DNA of 64,000 nt from Pigmentibacter sp. JX0631 (GCF_029873255.1 NZ_CP123622.1:2703001-2767000); one strand, 5' to 3'. Positions 7,762-18,400 are shown, counted from the first letter of the stretch. A program made the numbers and translations. The notes: generated from the sequence alone by a model not told the origin.

Positions 7762-9517
7762 CAAAACAAGTAACCAAGAATTTTTACGGCATTATATTAA
7801 TATAATTGATGAATTAAGAGAAAATGGAAAAGTTTTTTCTAAACAAAATCCAGATTTGGCACCTTATCTTGATCTTTCATATCGAAAAAGTAATGATCCA
7901 GAAACTGAAAGACTAATAGAGTCTTTTGCTTATATGTTTGCACAAATAGAACATAAATCAGTATTAGCGTTAAATGATTATGCCATAAATTTTATTGAAA
8001 AATTATTTCCTGAATTGATCTCTCCTGTTTCCGCTTTAACAGTATTAAAATTAACCCCAGAGCTCAACGCATTTAAAAATACAAATCAAGTATTGCTACC
8101 AAAAAATACAAAATTTAGTGCATTTAATCAAGAAAAATTTGAATGTCAGTTTTCCTCAACGCAAGAAATGCCTTTATTTCCATTTAGAATAGAATCAACA
8201 AGTGTTGTTAATTTTAATCAATATCAAAAATTTAGTTCTCCGCATACAAAGGCTTTTTCAATTGATTTTCAATTAAAAAAGCCGCTGCTTGAAGAAAAAA
8301 ATAAATCCATTTCTATTCCTATTTATATTGATTCTGATTTTTATTCTTCAATTTTTATTTATGATGCTTTATTTTCTAGTAAACAAAATTTTTTACTCTA
8401 TATTGATGATAATCCCACTCCAATTTCATTAGCCAGGAATTTGATATCACCTTATATAAAGTTTGAAAGTCAAGATAAAAAAAATAATATGTTATATCCT
8501 TTTTTTGACTATCTTAATTACTTTCAAAAGTATTTATTTTTAAATTTAAATATAAAATTAAATTTTAGTGCTAATTCTAAAATGAAAGTTGTTATTCCTT
8601 TTTCTTATGAGTTACCTTCACTAACTAAGTTGGGAAATCAATTTCTTAATGTAAATTGTGTACCTGTAGCAAATTTTTTCGAAACAAAACTTGAGCCTAT
8701 AAAATGTCAAAAAGATAAAGACGAATATCAAGTTAGACCTATGGGAAATTTTGATAATCAAACAGAACTTTTATCCGTTCAAACAATAATTACTTATGAT
8801 GCAAAAACAGGTGACTCATTTACTTTAAAAAATTTCCATAATGATAAAAATGAAAATTCACAAATTTCAAACCCTTTAGGGTTTGAAAATATTTTATGGT
8901 CTGTAAGAAGATCCTTTGATAATTCTACACAAGATAATGGTTCTTTATTTATAAGAATTATGAGCGATATAAAAGATCTAAACTTTGGCAGATGGCCTGA
9001 TTATCTTTTTCCTGAAGGCATTTGCACGAATGGGATAATGGCAACATCAATAAAACCATACACAGAATTTAAATGTCGATCTCGAGAGATAAAAATAAAA
9101 AATTCAGTTTCACTTTTTTGGCCGAAATATTCAAGAAGACCTTTAAAGCACTTTGGAAATATAGAAGTTTTAAAATTGTTATATAAATTAGATCAAGAGC
9201 TTATGTCTAAAAATATGTTAAATGTGTTTGAATTTGAAAAAATTGCTGAGTATATGACAAGCTTAGGTAATCCTATCAGATCATTAATTAAGCAGTTTTT
9301 AGCAAAATCAGTAAATATCGTACAAGAAGAATCTGTTTCTCAACAGCTATGGAAAAAACAGGTTTATTACATTCCAGGTATAACTTACAAAATAATATTT
9401 AATAAAAAAGATAATCTTCCACAAGGTACTTACTTTATATTAAATTTTATGAATAGTTATTTTGAGTACATCCGTGATTTTAATTTTTTTATTCATTTTG
9501 AAGTAGAACAAGTATGA
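7754..9517 (+). CDS. tssF: T6SS baseplate protein TssF
   Basis: A 587-residue TssF (VasA/ImpG). The beginning is typical: FLRHYINIIDELRENGKVFSK with DLAPYLDLS, then DPETERLIESFAYMFAQIEHK. Late segments such as LFWPKYSRRPLKHF are divergent. TssF pairs with TssG and TssE in the baseplate wedge. ATG 7754 is chosen over an upstream TTG at 7730 because GGGAG lies 11 bases before it and the family N-terminus starts there. It overlaps tssE by 8 and tssG by 4 bases. Confidence 0.9.
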   Translation: MYSKTSNQEFLRHYINIIDELRENGKVFSKQNPDLAPYLDLSYRKSNDPETERLIESFAYMFAQIEHKSVLALNDYAINFIEKLFPELISPVSALTVLKLTPELNAFKNTNQVLLPKNTKFSAFNQEKFECQFSSTQEMPLFPFRIESTSVVNFNQYQKFSSPHTKAFSIDFQLKKPLLEEKNKSISIPIYIDSDFYSSIFIYDALFSSKQNFLLYIDDNPTPISLARNLISPYIKFESQDKKNNMLYPFFDYLNYFQKYLFLNLNIKLNFSANSKMKVVIPFSYELPSLTKLGNQFLNVNCVPVANFFETKLEPIKCQKDKDEYQVRPMGNFDNQTELLSVQTIITYDAKTGDSFTLKNFHNDKNENSQISNPLGFENILWSVRRSFDNSTQDNGSLFIRIMSDIKDLNFGRWPDYLFPEGICTNGIMATSIKPYTEFKCRSREIKIKNSVSLFWPKYSRRPLKHFGNIEVLKLLYKLDQELMSKNMLNVFEFEKIAEYMTSLGNPIRSLIKQFLAKSVNIVQEESVSQQLWKKQVYYIPGITYKIIFNKKDNLPQGTYFILNFMNSYFEYIRDFNFFIHFEVEQV

Positions 9518-10272
9518 ATCTTTTGCAAAGTATTTCTAAACAACTTTCTTATTCTGAAAAAGAACTAATTTCTCAATATTTAAGACAAGTTCTTGAGTAT
9601 AATGGGATTGAGTTTGATGAAAAATTATTTTTCTCTTCAACTTCAATTTTTAATATAAAAATGAATGATGGGAATCTTCTTAAGCAAAAGTTTCCTCTTA
9701 AAATACTTATACCAGATTTTATTTTAGAAAATTTTTCGCATCACTCTAGAGATCAAAAAAATATTATAATAAATTTTATAAAAATATTTATTAAAGAAAT
9801 TTTATATTTAAATTATTATGTAGAATTAAACAAAAAAAATCTTATTTATAATTATTCTATAAAAAATGATGAGAAGCAATTAAAGTTTTGTAGTCGAAGA
9901 GATGTGGTTATTTTTCTTAGAAGATATTTTATTTCTGAACCTCAATTTATTGAGGGATGCCCTAAAAAAATAAAAAATAATAAGCAGTTTAAATTAGGAG
10001 AAGATCGAATTTCCGCAAGATTAATTAATAAGTCTCCTACTTTGGGTGGGTATTTTTATTCTTTTGTAAATAAGTTTGCTGTTTCAATTGAAGTTTTTGA
10101 TTTTGAGCTTAATGCATTAGAAAAATTACTGTCTCAGCTTCAATTAACAAAATATATTTTTATTTCTTCCGGAAAAAATCAAGTTGTAAATAGATCTCGC
10201 TTGATTAAACTGTTATTTGAAAATAATAAATGCGTACATGTCTATACATTACCTAAATTATTGGAGTTATGA
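9514..10272 (+). CDS. tssG: Probable TssG, T6SS baseplate protein (short)
   Basis: A 252-residue protein between tssF and tssA, overlapping tssF by 4 bases, which is the place of TssG (VasB/ImpH). The family is usually 300-350 residues, so this is a reduced or divergent version. A LGEDRISARL segment late in the protein and the basic, strand-rich C-terminus are compatible with TssG but not diagnostic. It is very A+T-rich and lysine/isoleucine-rich. The call depends on synteny. Confidence 0.65.
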   Translation: MNLLQSISKQLSYSEKELISQYLRQVLEYNGIEFDEKLFFSSTSIFNIKMNDGNLLKQKFPLKILIPDFILENFSHHSRDQKNIIINFIKIFIKEILYLNYYVELNKKNLIYNYSIKNDEKQLKFCSRRDVVIFLRRYFISEPQFIEGCPKKIKNNKQFKLGEDRISARLINKSPTLGGYFYSFVNKFAVSIEVFDFELNALEKLLSQLQLTKYIFISSGKNQVVNRSRLIKLLFENNKCVHVYTLPKLLEL

Positions 10273-10274
10273 AA

Positions 10275-11384
10275 ATGAATTTTGTCGAAAAAGATAAACA
10301 ACTTGAATTAGCAAATTTAGATAAATTAATGGCTCCAATTTCTTCTGCTTTGCCTTGTGGAGAATATTTAAAAAGAAATTCTGCTCTTATTCAAATAAAA
10401 GAATTAAGAACTAAATTAATTCAAGAAAACGATGAAAATCAAGGAATCTGGGTAAAAAAACAAACAGGTTCATCGAATTGGGGTGAAATAGTAACATTAT
10501 CTTTAGATTTATTACTTAATCAAACAAAAGATTTAAATTTAGTAACCTATTTATTAGAAGCTCAATTTAAAATTGAAGGATTTGTTGGTTTAGCGAAAAT
10601 TCTTTCATTATTTGTTCAATATTGTAATGTTTATTGGGATGACATTAATCCGCCAATTCAAGATCAAAATTTTGAATTGAGGGCTGCTTCTTTTAAAGCA
10701 TTAAGAAATATCACATTGCTTGGAATAAAAAGTTATTCATTTCAAATACAAAATGAACAAAATCTAGAAAATATTACTTGGTCTTGGTTTGAATCTCAGT
10801 TAAGTGTTGGAAAAAATGAAGGAATTCAAGCAAAAAATAAGATTATTCAAATTTTTCAGCAAAAGTCAGATACCGAAGTAAAATTAATAAATATGGCTTT
10901 AGAAAGTATTTTAAAAAATATTGAGATACTTGAAAATGAGTTTATTCCCTTATTAGTTCTTGATGAAGATGATCATGTTACTTTTGAGGACTTGAGCAAT
11001 TTAATTCAAGAAATTTATAGTATTCTTAATCCAATATATTTAGAAAGACTAAATTCTTTTGAAAATAAAAATGAGAAAAAATCTTCTAGTATAATTCAAG
11101 AAGTAAATGAAATTAATACAATTAATGGAGAGTTTGGAATGACTTTTTTGAATTCAAATTCTGTAAACACCATTCAAGAAGCTTATAATGCAATTGAAAA
11201 AGCTAATGAGTTTTTATTAAAAAATGATCCTCACTCCCCTTCTCCTTATTTGATTAGAAGAGCCTTAGAATGGCGGAAAAAAAGTCTTTATAGTGTTTTG
11301 CTAGAATTATTTAGTTCAACAACAAAACCGCAAGAAATTTTTTCACTACTTGGGTTATCGCATTTAGATAAATCAAAAAAATAA
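10275..11384 (+). CDS. tssA: T6SS assembly protein TssA (ImpA N-terminal domain)
   Basis: A 369-residue TssA. The ImpA_N domain is visible from about residue 15 to 115: MAPISSALPCGEYL, then the GSSNWGEIVTLSLDLL region and FVQYCNVYWDDINPP. A later helical region (SLYSVLLELFSSTTKPQEIFSLLG) forms the C-terminal part. TssA guides sheath and tube polymerisation. ATG 10275 is preferred to 10269 because GGAG at 10263-10266 is 8 bases upstream of it but only 2 from the other. The gene is packed against tssG. Confidence 0.85.
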   Translation: MNFVEKDKQLELANLDKLMAPISSALPCGEYLKRNSALIQIKELRTKLIQENDENQGIWVKKQTGSSNWGEIVTLSLDLLLNQTKDLNLVTYLLEAQFKIEGFVGLAKILSLFVQYCNVYWDDINPPIQDQNFELRAASFKALRNITLLGIKSYSFQIQNEQNLENITWSWFESQLSVGKNEGIQAKNKIIQIFQQKSDTEVKLINMALESILKNIEILENEFIPLLVLDEDDHVTFEDLSNLIQEIYSILNPIYLERLNSFENKNEKKSSSIIQEVNEINTINGEFGMTFLNSNSVNTIQEAYNAIEKANEFLLKNDPHSPSPYLIRRALEWRKKSLYSVLLELFSSTTKPQEIFSLLGLSHLDKSKK

Positions 11385-11410
11385 ACTAAATTGATACTTC
11401 TGGAGAAAAT

Positions 11411-11857
11411 ATGTCTGAAATAGAAGAAATGCTAAATCACTATGAACCTTATAAATCAACAAACGGGATGATCATACTAGATTTGTTAGAACATAAAAAA
11501 ATGTCGATGGAAGATTTATATTCCGTTTTAGGGACAACGAGTATAGCTATGGAATTTATTCTTGGAAAAAGACTATTATCCCATAAACAAATTGAAAAAT
11601 TGGCAGAAATTTTTGGAATTTTACCAGAAATTTTTTCTTTAGATGAACAAGGTTTTTCAGGTTCTAGTAGTCCATCATATTCTGAAAATCAGCAAAATAA
11701 TTTTCAACATTCCTCTAATGAAGAAAATTCATCTTTTCAATCAGAATTTGGTGAGTCAAATAATCAATTTGATATAAATAAATATAATGAAGAGTTCAAC
11801 GAAGCAGATGAATTTAAACCACCAGCTTTTCAAGCGAAACCATTTTGGGAGGATTAA
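11411..11857 (+). CDS. HTH-like protein with Ser/Asn/Gln-rich tail, end of T6SS plus arm
   Basis: A 148-residue protein with RBS GGAG. Residues 20-75 resemble the HigA/XRE helix-turn-helix fold (MEDLYSVLGTTSIAMEFILG, then KQIEKLAEIFGILPEIF). From about residue 78 the tail is rich in Ser, Asn, Gln and acidic residues and ends in PPAFQAKPFWED. It is the last gene of the plus-strand T6SS arm, 26 bases after tssA. It could be a regulator, a chaperone or adaptor, or an immunity-type protein; no T6SS family is recognised. Function unknown. Confidence 0.7.
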   Translation: MSEIEEMLNHYEPYKSTNGMIILDLLEHKKMSMEDLYSVLGTTSIAMEFILGKRLLSHKQIEKLAEIFGILPEIFSLDEQGFSGSSSPSYSENQQNNFQHSSNEENSSFQSEFGESNNQFDINKYNEEFNEADEFKPPAFQAKPFWED

Positions 11858-11926
11858 AAATAAATAAGCTTTTTTTATGAAAGCATTAATTTAACAAATA
11901 AAGACTTTTGATAGATATTTAATTAC

Positions 11927-11969
11927 AGCAAAAAAATTGTAACACAGATTAACCTTCATATTTTTTGCT
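11927..11969. repeat. Inverted repeat in the convergent gap, possible shared terminator
   Basis: AGCAAAAAA near 11927 pairs with TTTTTTGCT ending at 11969, around a loop of about 24 bases, between two convergent genes and touching the stop of the minus-strand one. The A and T runs could serve either direction. The stem is weak. Confidence 0.3.
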
Positions 11970-12723
11970 AATAATTTAGCATAATGTATTGAAAAATAAA
12001 ATTATCTTTATCAATTTTTGCTAAACCAGAATTAAATATATTCAAATATTTTTTCCCATCATTCGATTTATTAAAACATATGTATAGATTTCGATTTATT
12101 GAATTTTTTGTTTCAAAAACAAATTGATTTTTAAATTCAGGATTGATTGAGATTAAATACTCAAATATATTTTTTTCAATAACTGCTAAATCAATTCTTG
12201 CATGCAATAATTTTGTTAAATTTGTAGTATCATTATTTGATTCTTCAAGTGAAATAGTTTTACTTTCAATAAGGCTATTAAATTCTTTAGAAAAAAATCT
12301 GTCTCGAACATTTCCGATTGTTTTTCCAGATAAATCTGCTAATTTAGACCAATTCCATTTATTTTTCGCTAATTTTGCAAAACCCATAGTACTTTTTCCA
12401 AGAGGAAATGATTTTTGGAAATCATTTAGTTCGCAATCATATGTTGGAAAGTAGCCTAAATATACTTCTTTTTTTGTTTCTATTGGGGCTCTTGCTGAAG
12501 GTAAAAAAATAATTTCTATTTTTATTTTTTCTTTTTTGTAAGCTTCTTTAATTAAAGCACCTAAAAGCCCTGAATCTGGCAGTTCTTCTAAAGTATATGG
12601 AGACCAGGTAGAAGTAGCTAATTTTACCGTAGGTTCTGATGAATAAGCTTTTTTTATTAAGAAGCTAAATATTAATAAACTGAAAAGCCATAATTTGAAT
12701 GCTAGGTATATTAAAAATTTCAT
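11968..12723 (-). CDS. Periplasmic solute-binding protein, family 3-like
   Basis: A 251-residue secreted protein. A signal peptide is clear (long hydrophobic run ending near KKAYSSEP). The mature part starts VKLATSTWSPYTLEELPDSG, the typical opening of SBP_bac_3 amino-acid/polar-solute receptors, and later has LSGKTIGNVRD and ARIDLAVIEKNIFEYL-type sequence at the hinge lobe. No transporter permease or ATPase is adjacent, so it may be a sensing rather than uptake receptor. It lies 27 bases downstream of a Cache-domain gene in the same direction, together filling the space between the two T6SS arms. Confidence 0.8.
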   Translation of the reverse strand: MKFLIYLAFKLWLFSLLIFSFLIKKAYSSEPTVKLATSTWSPYTLEELPDSGLLGALIKEAYKKEKIKIEIIFLPSARAPIETKKEVYLGYFPTYDCELNDFQKSFPLGKSTMGFAKLAKNKWNWSKLADLSGKTIGNVRDRFFSKEFNSLIESKTISLEESNNDTTNLTKLLHARIDLAVIEKNIFEYLISINPEFKNQFVFETKNSINRNLYICFNKSNDGKKYLNIFNSGLAKIDKDNFIFQYIMLNY

Positions 12724-12750
12724 AGTATTCCCTATTATGCAAAAAAGAAA

Positions 12751-13245
12751 TTACTTTTTTATTTCTTCAGTCTTATAAATACCAGAACCTAACCACCAAG
12801 TTTCATCAACCTTTAAACAGTAACCTAGTTTTTTTTCTACTTTTTTTGAAGCAGGATTAAACCAACTATATTCAACCCAATGATCTTGAGAGTTTAATGA
12901 TTTTATTAATTTTCGTATTGGATAATTTCCTGAAGGATCTTTTAAATCAAGTAAATTAATACCAACTAGTTTGGGTTTATCACCATGTGCAATAACTTTA
13001 CCATTATAGTCGTAAGCATAAATATAAAGTTCTTTGTGACTTCCTTTAATGAAATTTCCATTAGGATTCATAAATTCTTTTAAAGCTATATCTTTACCAT
13101 TTTCTTTTGCAAACTTTACTGCATTTTTTACAAATTCTTCCACATCAATTCTAGTAAATGTACTTTGGCTTTTTGCTGATTCAAAAAATGTTAAATTGAA
13201 AATTGCGACCCAAAAAATTATTAAAAATATATTTTTATTTTTCAC
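12751..13245 (-). CDS. Secreted single-Cache-domain protein
   Basis: A 164-residue protein beginning at a GTG with AAGGAAAT upstream. A signal peptide (cleavage near SAKSQS) is followed by one Cache_2-type sensing domain: VEEFVKNAVKFAKENGKD, YIYAYDYNGKVIAHGDKP, LVGINLLDLKDPSGNYP and a C-terminal WWLGSGIYKTEE. Such free-standing Cache proteins bind small ligands in the periplasm. No kinase or methyl-accepting region is attached. Co-directional with the solute-binding gene downstream, so the pair may act in one sensing step; that is inference. Confidence 0.8.
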   Translation of the reverse strand: MKNKNIFLIIFWVAIFNLTFFESAKSQSTFTRIDVEEFVKNAVKFAKENGKDIALKEFMNPNGNFIKGSHKELYIYAYDYNGKVIAHGDKPKLVGINLLDLKDPSGNYPIRKLIKSLNSQDHWVEYSWFNPASKKVEKKLGYCLKVDETWWLGSGIYKTEEIKK

Positions 13246-13482
13246 AAATATTTCCTTTAAGGTGTGTATAATTTTCTAAAAATTAAAGGTTATTAATAAG
13301 CATTAACTACTTCTATTTAATAGTAAATTTTAGCTATTTTAAAGTTAATTTTTGCAACAAAATTTTGACAAGTAGAAATTTTTAAAAACTATAAATTTAA
13401 ATTAATAATATTAAAAAAAGCTATAAAACTGCTTTAAATTTGGAAATATTTTTTCAGTAAAAAGTTCTACTAGCAATAGTAA
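13246..13482. other. Gap between vgrG and the Cache gene
   Basis: About 237 A+T-rich bases. A promoter for the Cache/solute-binding pair is expected here on the minus strand, but no confident box and no clear terminator for vgrG is visible. No sigma-54 element (GC-N10-CC on the plus strand) is present. Confidence 0.4.
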
Positions 13483-15459
13483 TTAAGAAATAGAGATCTC
13501 ATTAATTTCAGCACCACCAGAAGCTTTTACTTTAGCTACATTAGATGTTGTTTCTAAATTTTTACTAGCTTTAATAGTCGTATTCTCAGTAGCTTCAATC
13601 ACCGTGTTTTTAGTAGATTTTGTTTGCAAATTTTCAGTAGCTTCAATCATCGTGTTTTTGGTAGATTTCGTTTGTAAATTTTCAGTAGCTTCAATCACAG
13701 TATTTTTTGTTGATTTTGATTCTATATTTTCAGTAGTATTTAACTTAATATTTTTAGAGTTTTTCTCGATTAAACCTTCTTTAGTTAATATAATTTCAGC
13801 ACTATTTTTAGCTTCATCTCCTTTTTTTTCTGAATCATCAATGAAAGTAAATTTAAGATTCTTTTCAAGAGTAGAATCTAAACCGATACCTCTAAAAATT
13901 AAGCCATTTGGGTCTTCGCTTGTTGTTAACTTAGGCGGTATTTGTACTGAATTGTAAAAATATCTAATGATTACAGGGCGTTCTATATCGTTATCAAGAA
14001 AGCCTAGTAGAACTTCATCACCTGGTTGGGGATTAAAAATTGCGCCAGAGTTTTTTGAAGCCCAAAATTGACTCATTCTGGCTAATACATACATAGATTT
14101 TTCAGATCCACTCGATGAATTATCTGCTTTAGCGATTTTGGGCCAGTCTAATACAACTCCAACATATTGGACAGACTCTTCGATTTCACTAATTAGCTCT
14201 TCTGGTTTTTCTCCAAAAATAATGCCAGTTGTAAGTGAAGGTGTTTTTAAACTCGCAATTTGGGGCGCATAATCAGCAATAAATTTTTCTGTAAGAGGAT
14301 AAGCTATAACATTAACGGAATAATTATAAACAGAAGTTTTTTTACCGTCAGCAAGATGTGGTTCTTTAATAAAGTTGTGTGTCAGTTTAGCAACAATATA
14401 TTTATCAAGCTTTAGCGGAGAATTTTTATCTGCATTTGATTTATAAACAAATTCTATAATTTCTCCAACAGAGAGAAAATTTAGATGATGCAAAAATGAA
14501 ACTTTATTATTCAAGGTGTTTTTTCGATTAAGTTCATTTTTAGTATAGGATGTAGAAATAGTATCTGTAAGTAATTTATCAGATTTTCCATGATACGCCT
14601 TAGTATGTAAGGTATTGATATGATCCTGTTCTATTTTAGTATTTGCAGTGAATATATTTTTTATATTTCTAGGATCTATATATTGGGTATTTATTTGTTG
14701 AGTACCATCAATTAATGAATGTTTATAGCCAAAAAAGTTGTTAATAAATGTATTTATATTTTTATTTAAAATAGAATGGCTTAATTGAATTTTAACTGGT
14801 ATCGCTTTTTCAATTTCAAAAACTTTATTTTCTAAGTCATCAGTTATTATTAATTTAGCACCTTCTTCAGACTGAGTATGAATAAAATTTAAATGTTCTT
14901 CATGCATTAGTCTACAAATAAATTGATAATCAGTTTCCCCATACTGAACTATATTTTTTCTAGTTAATATATCACTAGGTTTAGTTAAGATAAAATCAAA
15001 TTTTAATTCTTGCTTAGTATAAGTATTTAAGACATCAGAAATTACATTTTTAGCTGTAGTTTTATTCCAGCTCCGATAAGCATTATTCTGAGTTGTTAAG
15101 AAGATCGGAGGAACAATTTTTAATTCAAGTAAAAAGTCTTCAGATGTAAAAGCAACAAAAGTAGCTTCCTTAATAATGCCATTTAAGAATTTTACTTTTT
15201 CATTTTTTTCATCAGATAGTTTATTGTAGACAATTTTTATTTGGATTTTTTTATTTAAAATATCAGTCTTTAAATTTTCCTCTTTAAAATTTTTATAAGG
15301 AAATTTAATTACTAATTTTAAGTTATATATTTCTGATATCGAATCTTCATCAAGTTCAAATGATTCTACAATTCTATTGTTTTCAGGAATTTTAGAATCA
15401 AAAAAAATTGCTGAATTTTTCGTTATGCTTACTTCACTAATGGATGAAAAAATAGTCAT
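13483..15459 (-). CDS. vgrG: T6SS spike protein VgrG (TssI)
   Basis: A 658-residue VgrG. The gp27-like part occupies the first 370 residues or so (ARKNIVQYGETDYQFICRLMHEEHLNF-type sequence around 165-190). The gp5-type OB fold follows with FNPQPGDEVLLGFLDNDIERP and FYNSVQIPP near 480-510. The C-terminal 100 residues are the beta-helical needle with 8-residue repeats, including exact copies of a 16-residue unit (IEATENLQ-TKSTKNT-V/M). No extra effector domain follows the needle. It caps the Hcp tube. No PAAR gene is adjacent. It is 35 bases downstream of tssM in the same transcript. Confidence 0.95.
   Translation of the reverse strand: MTIFSSISEVSITKNSAIFFDSKIPENNRIVESFELDEDSISEIYNLKLVIKFPYKNFKEENLKTDILNKKIQIKIVYNKLSDEKNEKVKFLNGIIKEATFVAFTSEDFLLELKIVPPIFLTTQNNAYRSWNKTTAKNVISDVLNTYTKQELKFDFILTKPSDILTRKNIVQYGETDYQFICRLMHEEHLNFIHTQSEEGAKLIITDDLENKVFEIEKAIPVKIQLSHSILNKNINTFINNFFGYKHSLIDGTQQINTQYIDPRNIKNIFTANTKIEQDHINTLHTKAYHGKSDKLLTDTISTSYTKNELNRKNTLNNKVSFLHHLNFLSVGEIIEFVYKSNADKNSPLKLDKYIVAKLTHNFIKEPHLADGKKTSVYNYSVNVIAYPLTEKFIADYAPQIASLKTPSLTTGIIFGEKPEELISEIEESVQYVGVVLDWPKIAKADNSSSGSEKSMYVLARMSQFWASKNSGAIFNPQPGDEVLLGFLDNDIERPVIIRYFYNSVQIPPKLTTSEDPNGLIFRGIGLDSTLEKNLKFTFIDDSEKKGDEAKNSAEIILTKEGLIEKNSKNIKLNTTENIESKSTKNTVIEATENLQTKSTKNTMIEATENLQTKSTKNTVIEATENTTIKASKNLETTSNVAKVKASGGAEINEISIS
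13575..13735 (-). repeat. 48-base tandem repeats in the vgrG needle
   Basis: Near-identical 48-base units encode successive IEATENLQTKSTKNT-type 16-mers, two 8-residue beta-helix turns each. The high DNA identity between units suggests recent duplication and possible length variation of the spike. Confidence 0.75.
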
Positions 15460-15494
15460 GGTTTCAACTCTTTCCTTAGCGATTCAAAAAGTGT

Positions 15495-18400
15495 TTAATC
15501 TACTTCCTGATTTTTTGCAGATTTTCTATCTAAATAAGGAGCTTCAGTCGGAAGTTTTGGGATATTCAAACGTAAACCCTTATTGTTTTTAATATTAATT
15601 GTGACAAAAAATAAGACTTTTTTGTCATTATTAATTGGAAATTCAAATTTTAATGTATTTTTAATGCAATAATTAATGTTTGCACAATCTGCGTAGTCAT
15701 TTATAAATTTTAATAATGACCAGCGGTTTCTTATATTATAGTATATAGTATTATTAGTAATAAATATATTTTTATCTTGAGAAAATTTATCTAATGAATA
15801 CTTGGAAGTATTAGCTAATGTTACATAAAATTGCAAAGGATCTGAATAACTCCAAGTGAATTTTCCTTTAAAAATATTGCCTTGATCTGATCCAATTACT
15901 TGGTTTCCACTCTGTAAAGACCAATTGATAATTTGATTTCCTAAGATTTCTCTATCTGAATTTGTGCGAAAATCAAAATCAACATTCCATTTAGTAGGAG
16001 TGATGTTTCCATCTTTATCAGTTTGGATGCTGAAAAAACTTTGAGCATTTGCAATACTTTGAACAAAGTTTTGCACATCACTTCTTCCTTTATAGAGATT
16101 GCTAAAGTTTCTTAAAGTAGGTAAGTCTTGTTTTTGAAACTCATTAAAACTTTGAAAAAAGTTTGCCATATCGTCCATTGAAGCGCTGTCTAAAGACTTG
16201 TTATCGGAAGTAAAAGGAAATTTTCCTGCTAATAAATTATTGTATTTCAAAGCTATTTTATCATAACTTTGATAAGCTTGTTTGATTAATAAGCTTTGGC
16301 ATCTTTTACTCAAAGCTGCGTATAACTCTCTTTGCTTTAAAGAAAAGTAATCTCTTGCACCTATCACGGGAGGTTGTGCAAGAAATCTGCTACAGGTTTC
16401 TGTTCTAAGATTATTCATATTTGTACTTATAAAATTAGAAAAACTAGCATAAGAATTTACTTTAGGCGTTGCTGACAACGCATCTTGAAGAGAGATTAAA
16501 TTTTCTAAAGATTTATCATAAACTGCAGAAGTATCTTTAAAAAATAAACTTCTTGTCTGCAATAATGGCGAAATACTTTTATTAAAAAATTGTTCTAAAT
16601 TTGACTTTTGGGTACTTAAATACATTTTTAAGTCATCATCAGATCCTACCCCAAAACCTAAAAATGCTGGTGAACTATCACCAGACCAATTCATAAAGTC
16701 AGAGGGATTTGGATTAAAAAATGGACTCAGTTCAAGTAATCTAGAATAAATCTTAGCTTGTCTTACTATTTGTTGGTTTAGTATTGAGCTTAAATAAATA
16801 TTTAAATCGGAATTATTACTTGCTATCAGTAGATCTGAGATAGATTTTAAAATGGGACCAGAAATCTGAATATTTTGAATATTAGGATCTACTTGATTAC
16901 TAAATACTGACGGCTGTTGGTCGCTAGCAGCACTAAAAACTTTAATAGAATTAGCAAGTTTAGTATTCCAGTATTGGTAGCTTAATGTTTTAGATATATT
17001 TTGAAAATAAAGAGCTAGGCTTTCTGGTAACGAGTTTTGATTTACACTTGTCATTGCCGAAGCAAAGATGGTTCCTTTTTGCAGATGGTTTTGCAGAGCC
17101 TCTATATCCCATAAAGAGTTTGAGGGTAGATTTAAGGAAACAAGTTTTAGATCTGAATTTATGTCCTTATTACCAGACTGAGAAAAGGTATTATCTTGAT
17201 TAAATGTATTTTCCATTTTAGCAAGAGCCATAGCAAGCTGGCCTAATCCTGAATTCAATATAAATAACCCACCATTATTAGAAATAATTGGGAAATTGGC
17301 TCCTAATGGAATAAATAAAACAAGATCTGTTTTAAATTTCTCAAAATTTCTTTTTGCATCTTCAAGAACTTGAGCTGAAAAAGGTTTTCCAAACAATGCA
17401 TGTTTTTCTAAGTCTGCTAATAATGAAATAAAATTAGGGCCATAAAAACTATTAACATCTTTCAATTCATTTTGACTTTTTAGTAAATTATCTTGCAAAT
17501 TATTTAAGTCATTTATAAAGTTGTGAAGAAATTGTAATTCATCAGATTTGTTGTTAGTATGACTTCCGCTTTTTATAAATATAATATCTGAATCTACTTT
17601 GTCTAAAGCTTTATATAACGGGTGGCTTTGCTCAGAATGTATAAAATATGCTGCTAAATTGCTTTTTAAAGCTTCAACTGATCTAGCATTAAAATCAGTA
17701 ATAGTTGGTTTTACAAATTGCGATAAATTAGTTGAATTAAGAGCAGAAAACACATTTTTTTCAGCAATGGATTTACCGCAATCAAGACCATACAAATAAT
17801 TAGCCATTAAAGTTAACGCTTCAGTATTATTTTTTGAATTCCCATTTAAATATGAATAAATATCACTAATTTTTTTGTTATCTTTTACAAAGTTATTAAT
17901 TACTTTCAAAAACTCTTCATGATTTTGAAAAGAGGCTGGTTGAATAGCTTTAAAAGTATTTAATTGAGAAGTAACTTTATCATTAAAACTTTGTACCATA
18001 ACTTTTGAAATAAATTTAGCTAAATTTAAATTATATTTTTCTGTATATTGTTCGGAAATATCAGAATTCCAAGATGGATATAGTAGTGGATAATGAAAAT
18101 TAGTTTTTGATAATGTATTAGAATTATTTATTAGTGAGCAAATTTTATTTTGCAGTAAATTTGTATGCTCTGTTTCAGCGATTATTTTATTATATCCAGT
18201 ATTTATAAATTTATTAAGTTCATCAAAACTTTTTAGAAATATAGAACGTTTTTCAGTTAAAAAATTAGTAGAACTGAATAAGGAGTATCCAACAAAAAGA
18301 AGATTTACTGCAGTTAGAGCTGCTAAAATTGTCCTATTTCTTAATTTTTCTTTAATATATTCTTTAGAAAGAATTGATCCATTAATTAAATTAATTGAAA

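Noticed and set aside
13575-13735. CRISPR-like tandem repeats
   Set aside because: The 48-base units are contiguous coding repeats in the VgrG needle without unique spacers.
13604-13957. Open frame with repeats opposite vgrG
   Set aside because: It is the antisense image of the vgrG needle repeats and has no RBS.
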